From Clostridiales bacterium (GTDB taxonomy: Bacteria > Bacillota > Clostridia > Oscillospirales > Acutalibacteraceae): 62,347 bases of DNA. Positions within the stretch are counted from its first letter, which is position 1. Every line of letters starts with the position of its first letter. Location: NCBI GenBank assembly GCA_019415945.1, contig DXYF01000020.1, forward strand, positions 1 through 62,347. Direction: 5' to 3'. A program made the translations under genes and the position numbers. Of this stretch, positions 43,389 to 52,176 are shown in pieces. Under the pieces are notes generated by a model. That model did not search any database. It was not told where the DNA came from and was given only the letters and a program-made list of their open reading frames with translations.

Positions 43389-44474
43389 ATGTCTAACAGA
43401 TTATTTCAGGGTATTGTTCATCAGATGAAGGACGCAATCGACAGAACTATCGGTGTAATTGACGAAACTTCGGTTGTAATAGCCTGCTCGGAGCTCGGAA
43501 AAATCGGAGAGGTTAACGAAAGTATCAATTCCGAAACCTTAAGCTCGACTTCACCGTTTGTTATTAACGGCTATACATATAAGTCGTTCGGAAGCAACGC
43601 AAAATATGATTATGCAGTTTTTGTACAGGGTACGGATGAATATGCTCAAAAATACGCTCAGCTCCTTTCTGTTTCGTTTTCAAGCATTAAGCAGTATTAC
43701 GATGAGAAATATGATCGCTCCAATTTTATAAAAAATGTAATTCTTGACAATATCCTTCCGGGAGATATTTACCTGAAAGCAAGAGAGCTTCATTTCAACA
43801 GCGAGGTTTCGCGTGTTTGTCTGCTTATAAAGATAATTTCAAAAACAGATGTTTCCACCTATGACATAATCCAAAATCTTTTCCCTGATAAGAGCAAGGA
43901 CTTTGTCATCAACATAAACGAGGCGGAAATCGCACTTGTTAAAGAGGTTAAATCCGACACAGAAAGCCGTGACCTCGAAAAGCTTGCAAGCTCAATTTCG
44001 GATACGCTTTCAAGCGAATTTTACACTCACTGCGTTGTCGGTATAGGAACTACGGTAACGGGTATCAAGGATCTTGCCCGTTCTTTCAAGGAGGCACAAT
44101 CCGCTCTTGAGGTTGCCAAGGTGTTTGATACCGACCGTACAATAGTAAGCTACGATAATCTCGGTATTGCTCGTCTTATCTATCAGCTTCCTACAACACT
44201 TTGCGAAATGTTTTTAAGAGAGGTCTTTAAGCGTGGTTCAATAGAAAGCCTTGACCAGGAAACTCTCTTTACAATTCAGCGTTTCTTCGAAAATAATCTC
44301 AATGTGTCCGAGACTTCCCGTAAGCTTTTTGTTCACCGTAATACTCTTGTTTACAGACTTGAAAAAATTAAGAAGCTTACAGGTCTGGATTTGCGTGAAT
44401 TTGAGGACGCTATAGTATTTAAGGTAGCACTTATGGTTAAGAAGTATCTTAACGCAAGTCATACAAAATACTGA
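43389..44474 (+). CDS. PucR/CdaR-type transcriptional regulator
   Basis: A 361-residue regulator. The C-terminal 60 residues form the PucR-type helix-turn-helix: FFENNLNVSETSRKLFVHRN then TLVYRLEKIKKLTGLDLR. The middle region (about 130-290) is a GGDEF-like fold as in CdaR proteins. The N-terminal part resembles a sensor domain. Family members control sugar-diacid or purine genes, but the orthologue group here may serve another signal. It is a single gene with its own promoter and a terminator hairpin after it. The upstream site is AGAGGTAAG. Confidence 0.82.
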   Translation: MSNRLFQGIVHQMKDAIDRTIGVIDETSVVIACSELGKIGEVNESINSETLSSTSPFVINGYTYKSFGSNAKYDYAVFVQGTDEYAQKYAQLLSVSFSSIKQYYDEKYDRSNFIKNVILDNILPGDIYLKARELHFNSEVSRVCLLIKIISKTDVSTYDIIQNLFPDKSKDFVININEAEIALVKEVKSDTESRDLEKLASSISDTLSSEFYTHCVVGIGTTVTGIKDLARSFKEAQSALEVAKVFDTDRTIVSYDNLGIARLIYQLPTTLCEMFLREVFKRGSIESLDQETLFTIQRFFENNLNVSETSRKLFVHRNTLVYRLEKIKKLTGLDLREFEDAIVFKVALMVKKYLNASHTKY

Positions 44475-44503
44475 TACAATTCTTGACTTAAATTATAAAA
44501 AAC

Positions 44504-44550
44504 ATCGGGGCGTAGCTTAATATTAATTTTGTACGCCCTGATAAATTTTT
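44504..44550 (+). terminator. Terminator after the PucR-type gene
   Basis: ATCGGGGCGTA and TACGCCCTGAT form an 11-bp stem with one G-U pair and a 17-nt loop, followed by AAATTTTT. Confidence 0.7.
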
Positions 44551-44602
44551 AGGCAATGTTTATACCGCTTTTTTGGCGTATAACTATACTAAAGGTGAAT
44601 TT

Positions 44603-45352
44603 ATGATAGATTTTGACAATATTTCAAAAACATACCCAAACGGTACGCATGCACTTTATGATGTAAATATACATATTGACAAGGGAGAATTTGTTTTTAT
44701 TGTAGGTTCGTCGGGTGCAGGAAAAAGTACATTTTTAAAGCTTATAATGCATGAAGAAACTCCTACATCCGGAGAAATTACAATCAACGGCAAAAAGATC
44801 TCCAAGCTTAAACGCAGAGAGATTCCGTATTTACGCCGTCATATGGGAATAGTTTTTCAGGATTTCAGACTCATTGATAAGATGAATGTTTTTGATAATG
44901 TGGCGTTTGCAATGCGTGCAGTGGGAGAGAGTGCCGCTACAATCAGAAAAAGAGTGCCGTATGTTCTTGATCTTGTGGGACTGAAAAATAAGATGAAGGA
45001 CAAGCCCTCAGAGCTTTCGGGCGGCGAACAGCAGCGTGTGAGTCTTGCCAGAGCTCTTGTAAACAATCCCGAAATAATTATTGCCGACGAGCCGACAGGT
45101 AATGTTGACCCCGAAATGTCACATGAAATTATTGAGCTTTTAAACGAGATTAACGCAAGGGGAACGACCGTACTTGTTGTAACGCATGAGCATGACCTTG
45201 TAAGAGAGTTTCATCAAAGGGTAATTACTATTGACCATGGAAGAGTTATCAGCGATACCAAGGACAAAAGCGTTTCTTCCGCTCATGATATTGATGATGA
45301 CTATAACGATGTACCGCACTATCCCGATAATGCGGTTGTTTTGCCCGAATGA
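44603..45352 (+). CDS. ftsE: Cell division ATP-binding protein FtsE
   Basis: About 249 residues. ISKTYPNGTHAL, Walker A GSSGAGKST, the FtsE-typical HMGIVFQDFRLI, signature LSGGEQQRVSLARAL and Walker B IIADEPTG are all present. FtsE with FtsX controls peptidoglycan hydrolases at the division site. The C terminus has an acidic extension beyond the usual 230 residues. The ATG at 44603 is preceded by AAAGGTG and replaces the longer frame from 44573. It starts the ftsE-ftsX-M23 cluster. Confidence 0.94.
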   Translation: MIDFDNISKTYPNGTHALYDVNIHIDKGEFVFIVGSSGAGKSTFLKLIMHEETPTSGEITINGKKISKLKRREIPYLRRHMGIVFQDFRLIDKMNVFDNVAFAMRAVGESAATIRKRVPYVLDLVGLKNKMKDKPSELSGGEQQRVSLARALVNNPEIIIADEPTGNVDPEMSHEIIELLNEINARGTTVLVVTHEHDLVREFHQRVITIDHGRVISDTKDKSVSSAHDIDDDYNDVPHYPDNAVVLPE

Positions 45353-45388
45353 TTTGCACGGACAAATACAGGTTGAAAGGATAATGGT

Positions 45389-46285
45389 ATGAAAGGCTTT
45401 GGTTATCTTGCAAAAGAGGGCTTAAAAAATGTGTGGAACAACCGCATAATGAGTATTGCTTCGGTCTGTGTGCTTGTTAGCTGTCTTGTTCTTACCGGTG
45501 CAGCTGCTCTTTTTTCGATAAATGTTGCTCAGGTTGTTGAGTCGGTGGGCGATTCAAATGAAACAACCGTTTATTTAAAATCAGATATATCGCAGCTTGA
45601 GGCTGTTTACATAGGAAAAGATATAGAAAAATTGGATAATGTTGTTTCAACAACATTTTTTTCAAAGGAAGAGGCTCTTGAACAATACAAGGATGAACTC
45701 GGCGATGAGTTATTTGCTCAGATAGAGGACAGAAACACTCTTCCCGACGCATTTGTTGTTGTTATGGAGGATTTATCCCTTTACGACGAAACCGTTGCTG
45801 AAATCAAAAGCATTGACGGTGTTGACAGTATAAATGACCACAGGGAACTTGCAAAAAAGCTTACCGAAATAAGCAACCTCATCAATATAATTTGCGTGGG
45901 CGTTGTTTCTGCACTTATGATTATATCAATTTTTATAATTGCCAATACAATTCGTGCAACAATGTATTCCCGAAGATTTGAAATCAGCATAATGAAGTCG
46001 GTCGGTGCTACAGACTCGTTTGTTCGTATGCCGTTTCTTATTGAGGGGGTCGTTATCGGAATTGTTTCTGCCGTGGTTTCCACAGGTGCAATATCGCTTC
46101 TCTATGAGTCGGTAATGAGTGCAATCACGAGTATGATTCCTTTTTCATACATTCCGCTTTCAAGCGTTCTTCTTTATGTTGCGGCGGCTTTTGCGTTAGC
46201 GGGAATTGTGGTAGGTTTCTTCGGAAGCTTTATTTCAATACGCAAGTATCTTAAAAAAGAAGGAAACGAGATTCTCGGCTGGTGA
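45389..46285 (+). CDS. ftsX: Cell division protein FtsX
   Basis: A 298-residue permease-like protein with four membrane segments: one at about 20-45, then three after residue 165. The large extracellular loop (about 55-160) would contact the downstream hydrolase. The segment RRFEISIMKSVGATDSFVRMPF is typical of FtsX. It does not transport; it relays ATP hydrolysis by FtsE across the membrane. GAAAGGA precedes the ATG, 36 nt after ftsE. Confidence 0.94.
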   Translation: MKGFGYLAKEGLKNVWNNRIMSIASVCVLVSCLVLTGAAALFSINVAQVVESVGDSNETTVYLKSDISQLEAVYIGKDIEKLDNVVSTTFFSKEEALEQYKDELGDELFAQIEDRNTLPDAFVVVMEDLSLYDETVAEIKSIDGVDSINDHRELAKKLTEISNLINIICVGVVSALMIISIFIIANTIRATMYSRRFEISIMKSVGATDSFVRMPFLIEGVVIGIVSAVVSTGAISLLYESVMSAITSMIPFSYIPLSSVLLYVAAAFALAGIVVGFFGSFISIRKYLKKEGNEILGW

Positions 46286-46305
46286 TGCCGTGAAAGGAGT
46301 AAAAA

Positions 46306-47571
46306 ATGAATAAGTTAAAAAGGATTCTTTGTGCTATGCTCAGTGTGTACATTATTTCTATGCCTTTTGCACTGTCAGTATCTTCTGCCGGTGCGGAGAG
46401 TATAGATTCCTTGCAGCAGGAGCTTAAAGAGCTTGAGCAGAAAAATCAGGAATATCAGGATATTCTTGATAAGACGCAGGAAGATATCAATGAAAAAGAA
46501 GAGTACAGCAAGGCTCTTGTGAGCAAAGTTGAGGTACTTGACGATAAAATTGCTCTTACAAGAGAGTCTATCAATGACTTAAACGACAGTATTGATGAAA
46601 AGGAAAAGGACATTGAACAGGCAAACAGTGAAATTGAAGACCAGCTTGATGCCCTCTGCGAACGCCTGCGAATAATCTACATGGCAGGAAATGCAAGTGA
46701 CATCGAGATAATTTTCGGAGCAAAGGACTTTTCTGATTTTATCGATAAAGTGTCTCTTATAAAGACTTTGTCAAACTATGATAAAACGCTTATAGATGAG
46801 ATAAATGTAAAACTTTCGGAAATTTCCGAGCAGAAAGTTTTGCTTGAAGAAGACAAGGCAGATCTTGAAGTTCAGAAAGCTTCGCTTGAAGAAGATCAGG
46901 CTGAGTTGAATGCATTGATAGAAGAAAATGATGAAATTCTCAGAAATCTTTATTCTACTAATAAAGAGGCAGAGGATGCTTTGAGCAACGGGGAATTTGA
47001 AAGCGAAGAAATAGAAAATCAAATTAAAGAGTACTATGCAAGTTTGCAGCAAAGCAGTCAGAACCAGACCAGCAACACAGGAAGCACGGGTGGAAGTTCA
47101 AGCGGAAGCTCCGGCGGAAGCAGTACGCCGTCTATAGATGTTCCTACAACATCAGGCTATGTATGGCCTGTCCCCGGTTTTTACTATCTTTCATCCGAGT
47201 GGAGTGAGGACAGATATACTTATAATCACGGAGGAATTGATATTGCGGGCGGCGGTATTATGGGAGCCACAGTTGTTGCAGCTGACGGCGGTACTGTAAT
47301 TGCAAGCTACAACGGATGCCCTCACAACTGGGGCAAGAACGCAAGCTGCGGCTGCGGCGGCGGTTACGGCAACTATGTAATGATTGACCACGGCAACGGA
47401 AAGATGACAGTATACGCTCATATGACAAACACAGTAGTCAGCACGGGTCAGTCTGTTTCAAAGGGACAGACGATTGGTTATGTAGGTTCTACAGGCTATT
47501 CCACAGGTCCTCATCTCCATTTTGAGTGCCGCTATAACGGTGTTAAGTATAACCCCATGGATGAATATTGA
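46306..47571 (+). CDS. Secreted coiled-coil M23 peptidase (FtsEX-linked murein hydrolase)
   Basis: A 421-residue protein with a signal peptide (1-28), a long coiled coil (about 32-250) as in EnvC/PcsB, a Ser/Gly/Thr linker and a C-terminal M23 metallopeptidase domain. The zinc motifs are HGGIDIA and HLHFE, with YAHM between. A Cys-rich insertion (CPHNWG, CGCGGGYG) sits within the domain, as seen in other clostridial M23 proteins. The gene order after ftsEX indicates that FtsX activates it during septum cleavage. GAAAGGAG precedes the ATG. Confidence 0.92.
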   Translation: MNKLKRILCAMLSVYIISMPFALSVSSAGAESIDSLQQELKELEQKNQEYQDILDKTQEDINEKEEYSKALVSKVEVLDDKIALTRESINDLNDSIDEKEKDIEQANSEIEDQLDALCERLRIIYMAGNASDIEIIFGAKDFSDFIDKVSLIKTLSNYDKTLIDEINVKLSEISEQKVLLEEDKADLEVQKASLEEDQAELNALIEENDEILRNLYSTNKEAEDALSNGEFESEEIENQIKEYYASLQQSSQNQTSNTGSTGGSSSGSSGGSSTPSIDVPTTSGYVWPVPGFYYLSSEWSEDRYTYNHGGIDIAGGGIMGATVVAADGGTVIASYNGCPHNWGKNASCGCGGGYGNYVMIDHGNGKMTVYAHMTNTVVSTGQSVSKGQTIGYVGSTGYSTGPHLHFECRYNGVKYNPMDEY

Positions 47572-47590
47572 TTAGATAATAATTAAACCT

Positions 47591-47634
47591 AATACCTTCG
47601 CATATACTTTAATAAGTATTTATGCGGAGGTATT
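47591..47634 (+). promoter_or_regulatory. Long hairpin covering the ribosome binding site of the next gene
   Basis: AATACCTTCGCATA (47591-47604) pairs with TATGCGGAGGTATT (47621-47634) over 14 positions with one wobble, and TACTT/AAGTA extends it by five. The GGAGG of the gene starting at 47638 lies in the 3' arm, and TTTTC follows. It could be the terminator of the hydrolase gene, a translation switch, or both. Confidence 0.7.
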
Positions 47635-47637
47635 TTC

Positions 47638-48465
47638 TTGATTACATCACTTTCTTTAAAGCTTCCCGAAAAGCCAAAGGGAATAAAAAAGCTTTTGTAC
47701 TTTCTTAAAAATGACAGGGTATATGCCGAAATCAAAAAGTCAAGAGGAGTAAGCGTTAAGCAGGTTACATACATAAGCTACAGCGGAAAAATTCACCTCG
47801 ATAAGCTTGACGGCGTCATAGGTGCTCAGCGTAACCACTTGCTTTGCTCACCGAAAATAAATTTTCCCGAAAACTGCGGTTACAGAAGATTTTTTTCAAA
47901 TGATTTTTCTCAGAGATTATGCACAAATATGGCTCTGAGCGTAGTGAAAAGCTGCGTCAAACCCGAAACTCTGAAAATCGGAATATATGACCCTGACGGC
48001 GACTCGCACGATTTTCTGTTTCAAATATTAAAATACTGTTCAGATGTAGCCGTTGTCACAAATGATTTTTCTTCGTACAATTATGAGCTTGAAAGAGCTA
48101 TGGATGAGCTTGGTGCAACGGCTGTTGTAACAAAAAACACATCGGAATTATCAGACAGATTTTTTGTAATAGCACCGTGTATAATATATGACAAGCTTCC
48201 GCTTAAACACGACGCTGTTGTTCTGACTGCAAAAAGTCCCAAAGAAACAGTAAGCGGGCTTGTTTATTATAAATATCACCTCAGAATGCCCGACGGTTTT
48301 GACATTATTAAGCCTGAGGGGATTGACGAGGAATATTTTTGTTCGGCACTTTATACACTCGGAGGACAGCACGAGCTTGGGTCGTTAGTTCCGTCGCTGT
48401 GCCGGAATTATTCTTCATCACAGACAATAAAATCACTTTGTGCTTATCTTAATCGTTTTGCTTGA
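47638..48465 (+). CDS. Hypothetical protein, Rossmann-like core
   Basis: A 275-residue cytoplasmic protein that I do not recognise. The N terminus is basic (KLPEKPKGIKKLLYFLKNDR). Residues about 110-170 read like a nucleotide-binding or Rossmann alternation, LKIGIYDPDGDSHDFLFQIL then DVAVVTNDFSSYNYELERAM. Conserved-looking Cys are at several positions. There is no signal peptide. The start is TTG, with GGAGG at eight bases but inside a long hairpin. The stop codon overlaps the -35 box of greA. Confidence 0.7.
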   Translation: MITSLSLKLPEKPKGIKKLLYFLKNDRVYAEIKKSRGVSVKQVTYISYSGKIHLDKLDGVIGAQRNHLLCSPKINFPENCGYRRFFSNDFSQRLCTNMALSVVKSCVKPETLKIGIYDPDGDSHDFLFQILKYCSDVAVVTNDFSSYNYELERAMDELGATAVVTKNTSELSDRFFVIAPCIIYDKLPLKHDAVVLTAKSPKETVSGLVYYKYHLRMPDGFDIIKPEGIDEEYFCSALYTLGGQHELGSLVPSLCRNYSSSQTIKSLCAYLNRFA

Positions 48466-48490
48466 CATTATCTAACAAAACGCATATAAT
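48462..48490 (+). promoter_or_regulatory. Strong promoter of greA
   Basis: Consensus TTGACA (48462-48467), 17-nt spacer, consensus TATAAT (48485-48490). The -35 box overlaps the stop codon of the upstream gene. Confidence 0.88.
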
Positions 48491-48547
48491 TTATCTATAT
48501 GCAGTTTTTTATGCAAATTAGTTTTATATATGAAAGGACGATAAAAT

Positions 48548-49030
48548 ATGGCAGTTAAACCAACCATGCTTACTGCGGAAGGCCTTAAAAATCTTGAGGA
48601 AGAGCTTGAATTTTTACAAAATGTTAAGCGTAAGGAAATAGCTGAGAAAATTAAGGTTGCCCGTTCATACGGCGACTTGTCCGAGAACAGCGAATATGAT
48701 GATGCAAAAAATGAACAGGCAATTATGGAAGCAAGAATTACCACTATTGAGTCAATTCTCAAAACTGCTGAAATTATTGACGAGTCCAACACATCTACGG
48801 AGAATGTTCATTTAACATCAATAGTTACAATCGAAATGATTAAAACCGGCAAGCAGGCAAAATATATGATTGTCGGTTCAGGTTCAAACGAAGCAAACCC
48901 CAGAGAAGGTAAAATCTCTGACGAATCCCCTATCGGCAAGGCAATTATGAACAAGAGCGTAGGAGATGTTGTTGAGGTTGAAACTCCGGGCGGAGTACAG
49001 GCGATTAAAATTATAGAAATTTCCAAATAA
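48548..49030 (+). CDS. greA: Transcription elongation factor GreA
   Basis: A 160-residue GreA with the N-terminal coiled coil that enters the polymerase secondary channel: MLTAEGLKNLEEELEFLQ, then GDLSENSEYDDAKNEQA with the tip acidic pair. The C-terminal FKBP-like domain has SPIGKAIMNKSVGDVVEVETP. It rescues backtracked polymerase by stimulating transcript cleavage. GAAAGGA precedes the ATG. lysS follows by 70 nt with a hairpin in between. Confidence 0.96.
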   Translation: MAVKPTMLTAEGLKNLEEELEFLQNVKRKEIAEKIKVARSYGDLSENSEYDDAKNEQAIMEARITTIESILKTAEIIDESNTSTENVHLTSIVTIEMIKTGKQAKYMIVGSGSNEANPREGKISDESPIGKAIMNKSVGDVVEVETPGGVQAIKIIEISK

Positions 49031-49043
49031 GAATAAACACTCT

Positions 49044-49074
49044 AACGGAAATACACCGCACGGTTATTTCCGTT
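49044..49074 (+). terminator. Hairpin between greA and lysS
   Basis: AACGGAAATA and TATTTCCGTT form a perfect 10-bp stem with an 11-nt loop. The following T run is short (TGATTT), so it may be a partial terminator. Confidence 0.6.
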
Positions 49075-49100
49075 TGATTTGCAGTGAAAGGAATGTTAAT

Positions 49101-51032
49101 ATGAGTCATAAGCCTCAGCAGGCTAATACAAGTGATGTAATTCAGGTAAGATATGACAAGCTTGACGCACTCAGAGAAGCGGGAAGAGATCCGTTTGTAA
49201 TTACGACAAGTGACCGTGACACTCTTACCGAAACCATAAAGAATAATTTTGAGGAATATGAAAACAAGGATGTCTGCGTTGCAGGCCGACTTCTTTCCAA
49301 ACGCGGAAAGGGCAAGGTGTCCTTTATGGATCTTCACGACCGCACGGGCAAGATTCAGATTTTTGCAAAATTTGATGATCTGGGTGAAGAAGAGTACGGC
49401 TTCCTCAAAAAGTGGGATATAGGCGATATTGTCGAAGTCAAAGGCTTTGTATTTAAGACGCAGATGGGTGAAATTTCGGTTCATGCAAAGCAAGTTCGTC
49501 TGCTTTCAAAATCGCTCAAGCCACTTCCCGAAAAGTATCACGGATTAACAAATACCGACCTTCGTTACCGTCAGCGTTATGTTGACCTTATTATGAATCC
49601 GGAGGTTAAGGACACATTTGTAAAGCGTTCTAAGATTATCAGCAGCATTCGCAGATACCTCGATTCGCAGGGTTTTATGGAGGTAGAAACTCCCATGCTC
49701 GTGGCAAACGCAGGAGGTGCTTCTGCCCGTCCGTTTACAACGCACTTTAACGCACTTGACGAGGATTTAAAGCTTCGCATTTCGCTTGAGCTTTACCTAA
49801 AGCGTCTTATTGTGGGCGGCCTTGAAAAGGTTTATGAAATCGGACGCGTTTTCCGTAACGAGGGCGTTGATACAAGACACAATCCCGAATTTACCCTTAT
49901 GGAGCTTTATCAGGCTTATACCGATTACAACGGTATGATGGATTTAACCGAGAATCTTTACCGCCATGTCGCACAGGAGGTACTCGGTACTACTAAAATT
50001 ACATATAATGGCGTTGAAATGGATTTGGGTAAGCCTTTTGAGAGAATCACAATGCTCGACGCTGTAAAGAAATATTCGGGCGTTGATTTTAATGAAATTC
50101 ACTCAGACGAAGAGGCAAAAGCTATTGCAAAGGAAAAGGGAATAGAGTTTGAGGAAAGACACAAGAAGGGCGATATTCTTAATCTCTTTTTTGAAGAGTA
50201 TGCAGAGGAGCATATGATTCAGCCGACATTTGTTATGGATCACCCGATTGAAATTTCTCCTCTCACAAAGAAAAAGCCCGATAACCCTGAATATGTTGAG
50301 CGTTTTGAGTTCTTTATGAACGGATGGGAAATGGCAAACGCTTACTCGGAGCTTAATGACCCGATTGACCAAAGAGCCCGTTTTAAAGCTCAGGAAGAGC
50401 TTCTTGCTCAGGGTGATGAGGAGGCAAATACAACCGATGAGGACTTCCTCAATGCTCTTGAGATAGGTATGCCTCCTACAGGCGGCATCGGCTTCGGCAT
50501 CGACAGAATGACGATGCTTTTAACCGATTCAGCAGCAATCCGCGATGTTTTACTTTTCCCCACAATGAAACCCTTAGATGGTGTAAAGAAAGAAATTGGT
50601 GTAAATTCTGAAGCTGCAAAAGCTCCTGATACACCAAAAGCAGAACCGGAGAAAATTGATTTTTCCAATGTGAAAATCGAGCCGCTGTTTGAGGAGTTTG
50701 TAGATTTTGAAACATTCTCAAAATCTGATTTCAGAGCTGTAAAGGTAAAAGAATGTGAAGCTGTGCCAAAGAGCAAAAAGCTCCTTAAATTCGTTTTAGA
50801 TGACGGTACAGGCACAGATAGAGTGATTTTAAGCGGTATTCACGAGTATTACGAGCCGGAAGAACTGGTCGGAAAGACCTGTATCGCTATTACAAATCTG
50901 CCGCCTCGTCCAATGATGGGCATTGACTCCTGTGGTATGCTGATTTCGGCAGTACACGAAGAAAACGGCAGAGAAGGTCTTAACCTTTTGATGGTTGATG
51001 ACCGTATTCCGGCAGGTGCAAAACTGTATTAA
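49101..51032 (+). CDS. lysS: Lysine--tRNA ligase with C-terminal EMAPII-like tRNA-binding domain
   Basis: About 643 residues; a normal bacterial LysS has about 500. Residues 1-500 are a class II LysRS: an OB anticodon domain (VCVAGRLLSKRGKGKVSFMDLHD), motif 2 near GRVFRNEGVDTRHNPEFTLME and motif 3 GIGFGIDRMTMLLTDS. After FPTMKPLDG comes an Ala/Pro/Lys linker and then a domain like the C-terminal part of MetRS and Trbp111: FSKSDFRAVKVKECEAVPKSKKLLKF-type start, PPRPMMGIDSCGMLISA end. This would raise tRNA affinity. The ATG at 49101 follows AAAGGA. The extra domain could be native to this lineage or linked to the mobile element that begins just downstream. Confidence 0.92.
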   Translation: MSHKPQQANTSDVIQVRYDKLDALREAGRDPFVITTSDRDTLTETIKNNFEEYENKDVCVAGRLLSKRGKGKVSFMDLHDRTGKIQIFAKFDDLGEEEYGFLKKWDIGDIVEVKGFVFKTQMGEISVHAKQVRLLSKSLKPLPEKYHGLTNTDLRYRQRYVDLIMNPEVKDTFVKRSKIISSIRRYLDSQGFMEVETPMLVANAGGASARPFTTHFNALDEDLKLRISLELYLKRLIVGGLEKVYEIGRVFRNEGVDTRHNPEFTLMELYQAYTDYNGMMDLTENLYRHVAQEVLGTTKITYNGVEMDLGKPFERITMLDAVKKYSGVDFNEIHSDEEAKAIAKEKGIEFEERHKKGDILNLFFEEYAEEHMIQPTFVMDHPIEISPLTKKKPDNPEYVERFEFFMNGWEMANAYSELNDPIDQRARFKAQEELLAQGDEEANTTDEDFLNALEIGMPPTGGIGFGIDRMTMLLTDSAAIRDVLLFPTMKPLDGVKKEIGVNSEAAKAPDTPKAEPEKIDFSNVKIEPLFEEFVDFETFSKSDFRAVKVKECEAVPKSKKLLKFVLDDGTGTDRVILSGIHEYYEPEELVGKTCIAITNLPPRPMMGIDSCGMLISAVHEENGREGLNLLMVDDRIPAGAKLY

Positions 51033-51091
51033 GATGTACCGTTTTGCCTGTGAAAACGGGATGTACTTCATTTTCTGAAAAGCTCAGATTT

Positions 51092-51119
51092 TACACAAAT
51101 ACACCAATTTTACACCAAT
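51092..51119 (+). repeat. Three short direct repeats downstream of lysS
   Basis: TACACAAAT (51092-51100), TACACCAAT (51100-51108) and TACACCAAT (51111-51119) lie in tandem. Such short direct repeats resemble integrase arm-type sites near element ends, but chance is possible and no integrase is in the window. Confidence 0.35.
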
Positions 51120-51170
51120 CGATGTCAAAATCGGTGCAGAGGTAAAAAAATCGCATAATTAACGGAATAA

Positions 51171-51203
51171 ATGGGCAGTCCCTTAATGGGATTGCCCATT
51201 TTT
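51171..51203 (+). terminator. Terminator after lysS
   Basis: ATGGGCAGTCCC and GGGATTGCCCAT pair over 12 positions with one G-U, loop TTAAT, followed by TTTT. Confidence 0.85.
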
Positions 51204-51225
51204 AGAAGAAATACGAAAAAAACTC

Positions 51226-51256
51226 TTGACCTGTACGCAGCGTACACGCTTATACT
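51226..51256 (+). promoter_or_regulatory. MerR-type promoter with 19-bp spacer and central palindrome
   Basis: TTGACC (51226-51231) and TATACT (51251-51256) are separated by 19 nt, the overlong spacer typical of MerR-activated promoters. The perfect 15-bp palindrome TGTACGCAGCGTACA (51232-51246) fills the spacer. It controls the merR gene itself. Confidence 0.9.
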
Positions 51257-51279
51257 ATCATCACAAGGAGGTGTATCCG

Positions 51280-52155
51280 ATGTTATTGAATGAGATTATA
51301 AATGAAGTCGGAATGACTAAGCGTGCAGTGAAGTATTATGAAGAAAAAGGATTGTTGTCAGTAGATAAAGATAGCAATGGGTATCGTAACTACTCTGCAC
51401 AAGATGTTGAAACTTTAAAAAAGATTTCAGTATATAGAAAACTCGGTATTGGTATTAAAGACATACAGAGCCTTTTGAAAACTGGCGATAAAAGCATTCT
51501 TCTTCGTATTTATCAAGAAAAATTGCAGGAAAAAGTTTTACAAGACTCAGAACTCAAAGCTTTGAAGCAATTTATAGATGATGGTAATGCGGACAAAGCA
51601 AATGAGTTACTTGATTATCAAACAGTTGAAAATGCGATTGAGTCTTTGTTACCGGGAAAAGAATGGGGAGAATATTTAAAAAATCATTTCAAACCATTTC
51701 TTAATGTAAGGTTAAAGACTCCGGAGCAGAAACAAGCCTTACGGAATATCTTAGAGTATTGTGATAATACAACATTGAAAATTCCTTTTATTATGGGATT
51801 AGGTGTGAAGATGGCGCACGGAATTGTTCAAGAAACAAGAACCGCAGAGGAAATGATTTCCTACTATCGTGATATGAGTGAAAGCGAATATGAAAGATTA
51901 AAAGAAGTGGTATTGAAAGGTGCTAAAATAAAAACTGGCATTATGAAATATCACCCGTCGTTTGTTGCACAAAGAAAAATGCAGAAAGAGTTCCAAGATA
52001 AAGGATATAACGATATATTCATTCCTAACTTGATGGCTCTATCTCCGCAGTATGCAGAATATAAGAAAGCATTAGATAAGGTGAATGATAGAATGTGTAG
52101 AGAACTTGGACTGCATTATGATAGCAACTACAACTTAGTTATAAAAAAAGGATAA
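51280..52155 (+). CDS. MerR-family transcriptional regulator
   Basis: About 291 residues. The N-terminal winged helix reads NEVGMTKRAVKYYEEKGLLS and YRNYSAQDVETLKKISVYRK, followed by a dimerisation helix and a long effector domain (about 110-290) without a Cys cluster, so a metal sensor is unlikely; multidrug- or peptide-type ligands are possible. The ATG at 51280 follows AAGGAGGTG. Its own promoter has the MerR architecture, yet the next gene is a separate unit, so the only visible target is itself. Confidence 0.9.
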   Translation: MLLNEIINEVGMTKRAVKYYEEKGLLSVDKDSNGYRNYSAQDVETLKKISVYRKLGIGIKDIQSLLKTGDKSILLRIYQEKLQEKVLQDSELKALKQFIDDGNADKANELLDYQTVENAIESLLPGKEWGEYLKNHFKPFLNVRLKTPEQKQALRNILEYCDNTTLKIPFIMGLGVKMAHGIVQETRTAEEMISYYRDMSESEYERLKEVVLKGAKIKTGIMKYHPSFVAQRKMQKEFQDKGYNDIFIPNLMALSPQYAEYKKALDKVNDRMCRELGLHYDSNYNLVIKKG

Positions 52156-52176
52156 TTCTAAGTAAAAGTTTAATTA

